From Bacteroidales bacterium (lineage in GTDB: Bacteria; Bacteroidota; Bacteroidia; Bacteroidales; UBA3824): 14,220 nt of DNA. Numbering within the stretch: the stretch's first letter is position 1; each line of letters opens with the position of its first letter. Position numbers and translations under genes: made by a program. The notes beneath the pieces are model-generated. The model was not told the DNA's origin and searched no databases. It was given only the letters and a program-made list of their open reading frames with translations. The stretch is taken from NCBI GenBank assembly GCA_016293845.1, contig JAEDDH010000042.1:1-14220 (forward strand), in the 5' to 3' direction. Below are positions 5,720 to 13,490 of the stretch, one piece after another.

Positions 5720-7651
5720 TTACTTATTGTTATTTATTTTTTTTGCCATTTTTTTAATAATATTTGCTTGAATTCTTTTCTTGATTTTTGAAAAACATAT
5801 TGGCAGTAGCGCCCCAACAATTACAGTCAATATTCCGAGACATATTCCTTTTATTGTCCAATTTACGAATAGACTCTGTACAAAAATAATTGCAAGTGAT
5901 AGTACTAAATACGGAACAGCATATATCAAGATAGTCAACATATAGGCACGTTTCGAACTAAATTCTTCTTGCTGTTGGAAAATTATTTCATTTAATCGTT
6001 TTTCATTTTCTGATTTCGACTCTATTATGTCTTTTGCTTGCTGCAATTCTCCTTTCGTTTTTTCGTGCTCTGATTTTTCTTCGGTATACTTCTTTTCGCC
6101 ATCAAATTGGGCTGATGCGACTATTCTATCATAAACAGATCGCCAAGTATTTGTGTCGAACTGCGTATAGTCACCACTTGTTGCATCCAATAAAAACGTT
6201 TGGACTATAGGATGAGATCTCAAGAATAAAAATTTTTCTTCAGTTAAATCCGAGTCTTTCTTTTTATACGCTTTATCCAATTCAAGATTGAATCTGGCTA
6301 TCATTTGCGGAGAAGCTTTTAATAAAGCCTTGCAATCTGCTAATAACTTTTGCTCCACATAATCATTTTTATCTGGATAGTTTAACCATAATAAGGTGCC
6401 AAACATATCTGCAGTAATAGCGGTTGGTATTTTATCCTTTGTTAATTCATTTGATAGTGTATAATCTTTACTAACCTTTGCTACTACTCCGTTAGTCGTA
6501 ATAAAAACACAGCGTGCTGCATTTAAGTCTGTAGAATATACTCCAGCACGCTTTCTTTGTATCATTACCAAAGATCTAACGTCTGTTTGTATAGAATTAT
6601 CATACTCCGCTTCTGAATTATATTTAAGCGAACGTGTTCCATATTCTTGCTTAATCTCATCAAAGAGATGCTTTTCATCTGCTTGAAAAGCATTTTCTTC
6701 CGTACGATATGTTGTTTCTTCTTTCACAATTCCCTTACTATTGAGTTGTTGTTCAAAGTCATGGATATATTCGTCGATATCTTCTGCATCCATTCCTGAT
6801 TCATAAAAGAATTGAGCGACTTTATTGGCTCTCGATTGCTCATATTGACTACTTATTGCCCAACGGGATGCTCGCTCCATAATTCCTTTTGCTTCCTCAA
6901 AATTATGGTCAAAAACACGAATAGACATCCCTATTTTCGCAGCTTTAGTTAACAGCGTTTTATATGATTTTTCCCTTTCGGGTGTATCCATACCCATTAC
7001 GGCAAATATCATAGGAGTATCTAAATAAATTGTTAAATTCGAGAAAGAAGAAGCTGCTTCACTTGTATAGAACAATGCATTTTTGATCAAGTTGCCAAAG
7101 CAAAGACCTATAAAAAATTCACTCAAACGTTTATTATTATCGGTTAGCTCTATAACATAATTGCACCAATGGTACAAAAAGACATTGTTGCTAATGGGAA
7201 TGTCTTCAATGTTATTATATAAAACTCGATCATCGTATTTATCTACAAAATCAAAAATCAATCGTTTTACTTCTTCTTTAGACGGGAAATAACGATTATC
7301 ATTTGCATATTTAATAAAATCATCAATAAGCAACTCGAAATCGAAATCAAAGCTTTCCATTTTTATTGCATATTGCTTTACCTTGGTCTTATCAACTACA
7401 AATTTGCCCCTATTATTAATAATAACTCCCTTTCTTACAGCCTGACTTAATATTTGTCTAACAAAGTTTTCTTGAAAAATATCATTGTATTTTTCATTAA
7501 GCTTTTTCGTTAGAAAAAGTTCGTCGACTTCATCTATGTTGTTTTCTATAATTATAGTCGCAACGAAAGGGATATATTCATCTAAGATGTCCCTATTGAA
7601 CCATTCACTCTTTAATACCGCATATCCTTTAACAAATTTATCAGTTATCAT
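5720..7651 (-). CDS. Membrane-anchored protein with PIN-nuclease-like motifs
   Basis: A 643-residue protein with no family I can name. Residues about 1-95 look like a winged-helix-type domain (FVRQILSQAVRKGVIINNRG with a following strand pair). Around 207-225, LTIYLDTPMIFAVM matches the first strand and aspartate (D211) of PIN-like nucleases. RVFDHNFEEAKGIM supplies acidic residues near 248-253, and IQTDVRSLVMI (D357), TDLNAARCVFITTN (D375) and the following region fit the later PIN acidic residues and fourth strand. A coiled coil (about 520-565) leads to two C-terminal membrane helices (about 571-592 and 599-621) and a very basic tail. It is the last gene of the hsdR operon, 55 bases after the DUF4268 gene. 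AAGGA sits seven bases before the ATG. The model is a membrane-tethered RNase, possibly a back-up or abortive-infection effector; this is inference from motifs and context. Confidence 0.6.
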   Translation of the reverse strand: MITDKFVKGYAVLKSEWFNRDILDEYIPFVATIIIENNIDEVDELFLTKKLNEKYNDIFQENFVRQILSQAVRKGVIINNRGKFVVDKTKVKQYAIKMESFDFDFELLIDDFIKYANDNRYFPSKEEVKRLIFDFVDKYDDRVLYNNIEDIPISNNVFLYHWCNYVIELTDNNKRLSEFFIGLCFGNLIKNALFYTSEAASSFSNLTIYLDTPMIFAVMGMDTPEREKSYKTLLTKAAKIGMSIRVFDHNFEEAKGIMERASRWAISSQYEQSRANKVAQFFYESGMDAEDIDEYIHDFEQQLNSKGIVKEETTYRTEENAFQADEKHLFDEIKQEYGTRSLKYNSEAEYDNSIQTDVRSLVMIQRKRAGVYSTDLNAARCVFITTNGVVAKVSKDYTLSNELTKDKIPTAITADMFGTLLWLNYPDKNDYVEQKLLADCKALLKASPQMIARFNLELDKAYKKKDSDLTEEKFLFLRSHPIVQTFLLDATSGDYTQFDTNTWRSVYDRIVASAQFDGEKKYTEEKSEHEKTKGELQQAKDIIESKSENEKRLNEIIFQQQEEFSSKRAYMLTILIYAVPYLVLSLAIIFVQSLFVNWTIKGICLGILTVIVGALLPICFSKIKKRIQANIIKKMAKKINNNK

Positions 7652-7706
7652 TTGAGTTGTCCTTGTATCATATATTTCTTAGTATCTATCGCTCAATAAT
7701 CTTTCA

Positions 7707-8630
7707 TTAAAGATACGGGGTAAAAACTCGCTTTAAGAGCAAAACTTTGTCCAAAGTTTCTTTCATTAGTTCGTTATAGTTTGCTTGATTATTGAAATCC
7801 AACCCCTTAATGTATGTACAAACCAAGGAAGCTTTTTTCGAATCAAGCCGATCCCAATTGAAATGAAGTCCTGCGGTTTGTTCGATTACATCTTTATTGG
7901 CAAAGAAATTATCATAAAGCGATTTATCGTCAGGAATCCATATTCCGACTCTGATTTTATGTTCTCTATTTACCAAATCAACGGAAATATGACATTGAGA
8001 AGATCCTATCGCTACCGTATACCAATGGTCTGTTGTAGCTTTATGTTTGTTAATAGGCTTTCCGACTTTATCTATGTAGTCATTAAATAAATTCCAAAAT
8101 TCCAATCTCTTTGTTTGAGATTCATTGATTTCCGGCGCCTTAGCCATTGTTTTTGCTTGCTTTGAGAAATCATTTGGCTGCTCGATTATTTTGAACATAG
8201 GCGCAGGAACAGAATTGCCTATTTTATATGCATGAACTTCTACCAAGAAAAAAGAAAGATCGTCGGTAGTGTTTTTGTTTAACCATTCGATTGCGCTTGC
8301 ATGTTCATCTCTTACTGATGCGACTATCCAAACAACGACCGACGCATCAAGTCCTGAAGCGTATGTAATGATTTTCCCTAAATGATCGTGGTTTGTCGAC
8401 TCTAATTGATTTTCAATTAAAACTGTTTTTCCAGTCAACTCATCTTTACAGATTATATCGCAACGATATGAACCCACAAACTTTTCTGTTTCAATATCGG
8501 TCAAAGAGAGATTTAGTGTATCTCCGAGTAACTTAATATTTTCTTCGGAAGAAAGCCATCTTGAGAAATCGTATTGCTCATGCCCCCAAACCTTTCTAAC
8601 GTCAATTTCTTCTAATCTACCTAATTCCAT
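7707..8630 (-). CDS. DUF4268-type protein with PD-(D/E)XK-like nuclease core
   Basis: A 307-residue protein. The N-terminal half has a restriction-endonuclease-like core: YRCDII (D58), then VLIENQLE (E73-N-Q75), then a helix with HDHLGKIITYASG. The glutamine in place of the usual lysine is a known variation of the PD-(D/E)XK fold. The C-terminal half (about 170-307, TKRLEFWNLFNDYID onward) resembles DUF4268, a domain often found in genes beside restriction systems. AAGGAG, seven bases before the ATG, overlaps the end of hsdR, whose stop lies only 11 bases upstream, so the two are co-transcribed and probably translationally coupled. Its role could be an accessory nuclease or modulator of the type I enzyme. 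The family call is from pattern memory and catalytic activity is unproven. Confidence 0.75.
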   Translation of the reverse strand: MELGRLEEIDVRKVWGHEQYDFSRWLSSEENIKLLGDTLNLSLTDIETEKFVGSYRCDIICKDELTGKTVLIENQLESTNHDHLGKIITYASGLDASVVVWIVASVRDEHASAIEWLNKNTTDDLSFFLVEVHAYKIGNSVPAPMFKIIEQPNDFSKQAKTMAKAPEINESQTKRLEFWNLFNDYIDKVGKPINKHKATTDHWYTVAIGSSQCHISVDLVNREHKIRVGIWIPDDKSLYDNFFANKDVIEQTAGLHFNWDRLDSKKASLVCTYIKGLDFNNQANYNELMKETLDKVLLLKRVFTPYL

Positions 8631-8641
8631 TAACTTTCTCC

Positions 8642-11600
8642 TTACATCATAAATTCGGCTTGATCAACTACACGAGAAATTGCTTCATCTGTATAATCAG
8701 GCGGGTAGTTGTATTTTTTCAAAAGCCTTTTAATCTGCATTCGCATTTTGGCTCGTGTGTCCTTTTTCTTCGACCAATCCACTGTAGAATACTCTTCCAC
8801 AATTGTCTTAAGTTCATTTGCCATAACACGCAAAATATCATCAGACATCAATTCAACGGCACTCTTATTAGCTACTAAGGCGTCATAAAATGCACGTTCG
8901 CGACCTGTCAGATTATTTTTCTTTGCATATGCTTCATCTTCGACCATTTCTTGCGAAAACGCAATCAAACCGACGATAGTCATATCTGTTTTTAGGTCGT
9001 CTTCACGGGTATTGTAGGCTTCTAACAACTTACGCAATCTTTCGCTGTATTCTTTGGCTTTTACAAGGTTGTAACCGCGGTATTCCCTCACAGCTTCTTT
9101 GAGTAAGCGTTCCATTATTTTGATGAAAACATGCGGCGGCTGAGATTGCCTTAATTTTTCAACTTTTTCTTCGCTCAGCAGATCCCAAATATCGCGATTT
9201 TGTTCGGTATCTTCAACCTTTGTGAGAATTTCGACCTCATCGCCCTTAATTGCTTCGGCAATTAACTCTTCAACGTGCTTATTGATACTTTCGGGCGTGA
9301 TATTAGTCGGTAAATTGCCACGTTCTACCTTCTGAACAAAGTGGCGGACTGCCAAATAATATAAAACTTTCTTTTTATAGTCCTCATCAAGAATTCCGAT
9401 AGCCACCACATAAGCATCTTTAAGTTGTTTTGTAAGTTGTAGGTAAGCCTTCTTTATATCATCTGTTGAAAGAACAAAATCTGCGCCGTTCTGTATTGCT
9501 TTAAGTCTGACAGAATTTGTCCCACCAAAAAAGCCTTTCTTGTCAACGTGGAAAAACATTTCGTCGAGAATAGAGAGCTTTTCCTCAAGAATAGACTTAG
9601 CCGTATCCTGAATATCTCTGAGGTTTAATTCTTTATCTCTCGCCGTATAAGTGTTTAACGCCTGTTCAAGCGAACGCTTAATGCCGATATAGTCAACTAT
9701 CAAGCCGCTTTCTTTTCCTACGCTTACACGGTTTACACGGGCTATAGCTTGCATAAGATTATGACCTTTCATAGGCTTGTCTATATACATTACATCAAGG
9801 TCGGTAACGTCAAAGCCTGTAAGCCACATGTCAACGACAATGGCAATTTTTATGCTTCCATCTTTACGCTTAAACTCTTTCGCTGCGTTTTCGCGATAGG
9901 CTTTATCTTTGAAAAGTTTGCGTTCTTCTTCGGAATCTTTATTGCTCTCGGTAACGACAAGCGCAACTTGTTCTTTAAGTTCCGGTGCAAGTCCGATAAT
10001 CTGATAATACAATTTAGCGGCGATTTTTCTCGACATACAAACAATCATTGCTTTGCCGTTCAGAACGTCTTTTCTTTCGTTGTAATGTTTTAGAATATCG
10101 CTTGCAAGCAAATGTAATCTGTCATCATCACCGATAATGACTTCCATTGATGACCATTTTGACTTAGATTCTTCGATAACGTCGTCGGATACGTTCTGAT
10201 TTGCGAGATCATCGTAGTATTTATCGATTTCCTTCAACTTGCCGTCATCAAGCCAAACTTTAGCGAGTCTGCTTTCATAGAAAATCTTTACAGTAGAACC
10301 ATCTTCAACCGATTGCGTCATGTCGTATCTATCAATCGTTTCACCGAAGATAGCGGACGTTGATTTATCGTCAGTTTCAACAGGAGTTCCCGTAAAACCG
10401 ATAAAAGTTGCGCCCGGAAGTGCGTCTCTTATGTATTTTTCCGTTCCATACTTCGATTCTGACGAAAAAGTACCGTCATCGTTTTTCTTCAAAACAATCT
10501 TTTCATCTACTCCGTAGTGAGAACGGTGTGCTTCGTCGGAGATAACAATGATATTTGTTCTCTTGTTCGGAACAATATTATCTTTATCGAACTTTTGAAT
10601 TGTCGAGAAGAATATACCACCTTCCTTGACTGCTCCGACCTTATCAAGCAAATCAAGACGAGAAGATACCTGAACAGGACGAGTTCTCAAAAACTCAGCT
10701 GCATTTGAGAAAGTGGTATAAAGTTGATCGTCCAAATCGTTTCTATCAGTCAAGACTACGATAGAGGGATTGTTCATTTCAAGGTCGGTAATAAGCTTAT
10801 GCGCAAGCATAACCATTGAGAAAGACTTTCCGCTGCCTTGCGTATGCCAAACAATACCTGCTTTGCCGTCGCCGTTAGGTTTTAGATGATTCTTTATACT
10901 GTTATAAGCCTTTTGAACGCCAAAATATTGATGATATTGAGAAAGAATTTTAACAGGCTTTTCCTTGTCCTTATTCATAAAGAACAAGTTATTTTTGATA
11001 ACGTCTAACAGCCTTTCCGGACGAAATAGACCTTTAAGCATAACGTCGAGTTTATAAGCAAAATCTTTCTTGTAGCCGATTTCGCCGTCTATGCTCTTCC
11101 ACTCATTATAGCGTGTGATGTCACTTGTAAGCGTGCCTACTTTATTATTTGCTCCATCGCTGATAACAAGAAAAGCATTATAATTGAAAAGAGTCGGAAT
11201 GTCATAACGATAACCGTCGGCTTCGCCGTCACGACCTAACTGTTCGTAGGCTCTCTCAATGAACGTATCTTCGTTATACTCAATAGATTTTAACTCAAAA
11301 ACAACAAGTGGAATGCCGTTTACAAAGATAATAACATCAGGTATTCGTAGGTTTCTACTTTCTTTGAATTTAAGCTGATTTACGACTTGGAAAGTATTGT
11401 TTGAAATATTATCAAAGTCAATAAAACGGACAAGAGGATTTACATCGCTTAGATAATCTTCAACTTGAATGCCGTCAGTCAACCATTTATGAATAATATG
11501 ATTTCTCTCGAAAATGGACGGATTATCTATGTTTTTTAATGTGTCTATTGCTTGCTTCAAAACGGGAACTTTCACTCCCGTATTGATAACCATAAGCCTG

Positions 11601-11749
11601 TCGAGCAATAATTCTTCATTAATAAATGAGTCAAGAGAACGGGACAAACACCATTGATCCGTGCCAATGGCGTAGTCATATCCTAATTCTTCCAACTGCT
11701 CGATGATTGCTACTTCGAGATCGGATTCTGTAAATTTAGGTGTACTCAT
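8642..11749 (-). CDS. hsdR: Type I restriction enzyme subunit R (HsdR)
   Basis: A 1035-residue motor and nuclease subunit. In complex with HsdM and HsdS it translocates DNA past unmodified sites and cuts it. The N-terminal nuclease domain has D138 and E152-L-K154 (PDVIIF, VVFELKS) with Q170 following. The superfamily 2 helicase motifs are in order: Walker A TQGSGKS (303-309), DEAH (405-408), GFTGTPV (451-457), VDMWLTGFD (640-648) and QAIARVNR (667-674). A helical C-terminal domain binds the methyltransferase core. Length is normal and every key residue is present, so it looks functional. The start at 11749 has CAGGGG eight bases upstream. A separate promoter (11789-11817), outside the invertible segment, keeps hsdR expression independent of the specificity switch. 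hsdM is not in the window and should lie beyond the right edge, upstream of hsdS. Confidence 0.97.
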   Translation of the reverse strand: MSTPKFTESDLEVAIIEQLEELGYDYAIGTDQWCLSRSLDSFINEELLLDRLMVINTGVKVPVLKQAIDTLKNIDNPSIFERNHIIHKWLTDGIQVEDYLSDVNPLVRFIDFDNISNNTFQVVNQLKFKESRNLRIPDVIIFVNGIPLVVFELKSIEYNEDTFIERAYEQLGRDGEADGYRYDIPTLFNYNAFLVISDGANNKVGTLTSDITRYNEWKSIDGEIGYKKDFAYKLDVMLKGLFRPERLLDVIKNNLFFMNKDKEKPVKILSQYHQYFGVQKAYNSIKNHLKPNGDGKAGIVWHTQGSGKSFSMVMLAHKLITDLEMNNPSIVVLTDRNDLDDQLYTTFSNAAEFLRTRPVQVSSRLDLLDKVGAVKEGGIFFSTIQKFDKDNIVPNKRTNIIVISDEAHRSHYGVDEKIVLKKNDDGTFSSESKYGTEKYIRDALPGATFIGFTGTPVETDDKSTSAIFGETIDRYDMTQSVEDGSTVKIFYESRLAKVWLDDGKLKEIDKYYDDLANQNVSDDVIEESKSKWSSMEVIIGDDDRLHLLASDILKHYNERKDVLNGKAMIVCMSRKIAAKLYYQIIGLAPELKEQVALVVTESNKDSEEERKLFKDKAYRENAAKEFKRKDGSIKIAIVVDMWLTGFDVTDLDVMYIDKPMKGHNLMQAIARVNRVSVGKESGLIVDYIGIKRSLEQALNTYTARDKELNLRDIQDTAKSILEEKLSILDEMFFHVDKKGFFGGTNSVRLKAIQNGADFVLSTDDIKKAYLQLTKQLKDAYVVAIGILDEDYKKKVLYYLAVRHFVQKVERGNLPTNITPESINKHVEELIAEAIKGDEVEILTKVEDTEQNRDIWDLLSEEKVEKLRQSQPPHVFIKIMERLLKEAVREYRGYNLVKAKEYSERLRKLLEAYNTREDDLKTDMTIVGLIAFSQEMVEDEAYAKKNNLTGRERAFYDALVANKSAVELMSDDILRVMANELKTIVEEYSTVDWSKKKDTRAKMRMQIKRLLKKYNYPPDYTDEAISRVVDQAEFMM

Positions 11750-11788
11750 ATATCAAGCCCCTGAAATCCGTAAAATTTTATGTATTAT

Positions 11789-11817
11789 ATTATAACATAA
11801 AAAACGACTTTTTTCAA
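11789..11817 (-). promoter_or_regulatory. Promoter of the hsdR operon
   Basis: Leftward -35 TTGAAA (11817-11812) and -10 TATAAT (11794-11789) are separated by exactly 17 bases, giving a start near 11782 and a leader of about 33 bases. It lies between hsdR and the left inverted repeat, so inversion does not move it. Confidence 0.8.
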
Positions 11818-11841
11818 CCCATTATACCGCTATACAACTGC

Positions 11842-11860
11842 TTATAGTAAAAAACTATAA
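11842..11860. repeat. AT-rich hairpin beside the left inversion site
   Basis: TTATAGT and ACTATAA (7-bp arms, five-A loop) lie between the hsdR promoter and the left crossover repeat at 11882. It could be a weak transcription barrier or a recombinase-binding accessory site; neither is shown by sequence alone. Confidence 0.4.
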
Positions 11861-11878
11861 AAAGTTATCCATATACCT

Positions 11879-12565
11879 ATGGTTGATATTCTCGGAACTT
11901 TGGATGAAAAGATTGAAAATAACAGCAAAATACTGAATGAGTTAAACAATTTAATTCAGTTGGAATTTGAAAAAACGATCTTTGCTAATAGCAGTGAGGA
12001 AAGATTGCTTGCTGATGTGTTTGCATTTCAAGAAGGTCCTGGAATAAGAAATTGGCAATACGTGGACAAGGGAATAAACTTTATAAATATACGTTGTATC
12101 AATGATGGTGATATTGATACTAGTTCGATGAATAAAATTTCAGAACAAGAAGCGTATGGTATATACAAGCACTTCCTTTTGAATGAATGGGATTTGGTAA
12201 TGTCAATGTCGGGAACGCTTGGCAGATATGCAATAGTCGGAAAAGAACATTTGCCACTATGCTTGAATACAAGCGTAATTCGTTTTTATCCTAAAAATGA
12301 TTTTACGTATTATTCTTATATGTATGCGTATCTTACCTCGAAGGATTTTATTGCCTCTATTACAACTCTTGCCAATGGTAGCGCACAACAAAATGTAGGC
12401 CCAACCCATCTAAAGAAAGTAACAATCAAATTGCCGAATGAGGAAGTAATTAAGCAATTCCATCAAAGAGTGTTCCCCCTGATAAACAGAATGGTTTCTT
12501 TAAGAGGTGACAATCAAAAAATAAAAGAACTTAAAGAATACTATCTTAAGAAATTCTTTGGTTAA
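11879..12565 (+). CDS. Silent hsdS half-gene (alternative second specificity domain)
   Basis: A 228-residue frame covering only the second half of a type I specificity subunit. It has the central helix (VDILGTLDEKIENNSKILNE, residues 2-21), one target-recognition domain (about 42-185, from LLADVFAFQEGPGIRNWQYV to GSAQQNVGPTHLKKVTIKLP), and the C-terminal conserved helix ending LKEYYLKKFFG. The first-half domain is absent. The ATG at 11879 arises by chance at the edge of the repeat, and there is no ribosome binding site before it, so this is probably a storage cassette that is not translated in the present orientation. It shares its framework and terminal LKKFFG with the hsdS at the right edge but has a different recognition domain. 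Inversion at the 16-bp repeats would attach it to the off-window first half. Confidence 0.88.
   Translation: MVDILGTLDEKIENNSKILNELNNLIQLEFEKTIFANSSEERLLADVFAFQEGPGIRNWQYVDKGINFINIRCINDGDIDTSSMNKISEQEAYGIYKHFLLNEWDLVMSMSGTLGRYAIVGKEHLPLCLNTSVIRFYPKNDFTYYSYMYAYLTSKDFIASITTLANGSAQQNVGPTHLKKVTIKLPNEEVIKQFHQRVFPLINRMVSLRGDNQKIKELKEYYLKKFFG
11882..11897 (+). repeat. Left inverted repeat of the hsdS switch
   Basis: GTTGATATTCTCGGAA, identical to the reverse complement of 14157-14172. Similarity between the arms continues for another 35-40 bases at roughly 75 percent, because both are hsdS central-region DNA, but perfect identity is limited to these 16 bases. Confidence 0.85.
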
Positions 12566-12581
12566 TAATAAAAAATCCAAC

Positions 12582-12632
12582 TAAACCTCCATTAAAATAT
12601 TGTTGCCCCAAATAATATTTTAAGGAGGTTTA
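12582..12632 (+). promoter_or_regulatory. Long hairpin burying the recombinase ribosome binding site
   Basis: The left arm 12582-12601 and right arm 12614-12632 pair over 19 bp with a single bulged A (12591) and a 12-base loop. The right arm contains the Shine-Dalgarno sequence AAGGAGG of the recombinase, fully paired with CCTCC of the left arm. The ATG follows six bases after the arm. Any transcript entering from the hsdS half would carry a sequestered ribosome binding site. No T-run follows the stem on the plus strand, which argues against a simple terminator. Confidence 0.75.
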
Positions 12633-12637
12633 ACTTT

Positions 12638-13444
12638 ATGTTAGACGATTATGAAAAACAGCTACGGCAAACTAACTTGGCAGACAACACAATTGTGTCC
12701 TATTGCCACTCTTTGAAACAGTATCTCAAAATGTATGAGAATGTGTTTACAAAGAAGAATCTTCTCTCATTCAAAGGCTTTTTGATTGAAAACTATTCCC
12801 CGAAAACGGTGAATCTTCGTATTTTGGCTATCAACAAATACCTTGAGTTCAACAAATTAGACAAGTTAAAGCTCAAAATGATTAAAGTTCAACAGAAAAC
12901 ATATCTCGAGAACGTAATCAGCGACGCCGATTACAAATTCTTTAAGAACAAATTGAAAAAAGACGGAAGATGGAACTGGTATTTTATTGTCCGGTACCTT
13001 GCGGCAACGGGAGCGAGAATATCAGAATTGGTTCAAATCAAAATTGAACACGTCCACAAGGGATACATAGATATTTACGGCAAAGGCGGTAAAGTTCGTC
13101 GCATTTATATCCCTAAATCATTGCGAATAGAAACTCTAAAATGGCTTGACAGAAACAATCTTGAGAGCGGTTATTTATTCTTAAATCGTTTCGGTGAAAA
13201 GATTACAACACGCGGTGTTGCCCATCAGTTAAAAATCTTTGCAGCGGAATACGGGATGGACACAAAAGTTGTTTATCCGCACTCATTCAGACACCGTTTT
13301 GCAAAGAATTTCCTTGAAAAATACAATGATTTGGCGTTTCTTGCCGACTTAATGGGACACGAAAGCATTGAAACCACTCGCATATACCTAAGAAAAACTG
13401 CCAACGAACAACAAGAGATCGTTGATAAGATTGTTACGTGGTAA
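12638..13444 (+). CDS. Tyrosine recombinase (putative hsdS invertase)
   Basis: A 268-residue XerC/phage-integrase-type enzyme that exchanges DNA strands through a phosphotyrosine. The N-terminal SAM-like core-binding domain covers about 1-80. The catalytic domain carries the full set: R127 (ATGARISELV), K152 (GKGGKVRRI), H215 and R218 (HSFRHRF), H241 (MGHESIETT) and Y250 (RIYL). The length is short, as usual for DNA invertases of this class. It lies between the two oppositely oriented hsdS halves inside the 16-bp inverted repeats, so hsdS inversion is the evident job. Translation starts at the ATG after AAGGAGG, which is buried in a hairpin. It converges on the present hsdS and the two share a bidirectional terminator. 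I see no clear promoter directly upstream. Confidence 0.93.
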   Translation: MLDDYEKQLRQTNLADNTIVSYCHSLKQYLKMYENVFTKKNLLSFKGFLIENYSPKTVNLRILAINKYLEFNKLDKLKLKMIKVQQKTYLENVISDADYKFFKNKLKKDGRWNWYFIVRYLAATGARISELVQIKIEHVHKGYIDIYGKGGKVRRIYIPKSLRIETLKWLDRNNLESGYLFLNRFGEKITTRGVAHQLKIFAAEYGMDTKVVYPHSFRHRFAKNFLEKYNDLAFLADLMGHESIETTRIYLRKTANEQQEIVDKIVTW

Positions 13445-13448
13445 TAGA

Positions 13449-13490
13449 CTTAAAAAGTTCCTCGGTGTCAACCGAAGAACTTTTTTAAGT
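13449..13490. terminator. Bidirectional terminator between recombinase and hsdS
   Basis: A hairpin with arms AAAAAGTTC(C)TCGGT and ACCGA(A)GAACTTTTT about the loop GTCA, flanked by A-run and T-run, so it can work on both strands. It starts five bases after the recombinase stop, and the hsdS stop codon (13468-13470) lies in its loop. Confidence 0.8.

Noticed and set aside
7785..8090. Plus-strand 101-codon frame, and similar frames opposite hsdR (for example 9749-10093)
   Set aside because: These are shadows on the opposite strand of well-supported genes, without start signals.
11879..12565. Silent hsdS half as an independently functional half-size specificity subunit
   Set aside because: Half-size S subunits can dimerise in known systems, but here there is no ribosome binding site, the ATG is created at the repeat edge, and the frame aligns exactly with the second half of the neighbouring hsdS.
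12582..12632. Hairpin as a plain terminator of the silent hsdS half
   Set aside because: No T-run follows the stem on the plus strand, and the right arm contains the recombinase ribosome binding site, so a translational role fits better. A terminator working on the minus strand is not excluded.
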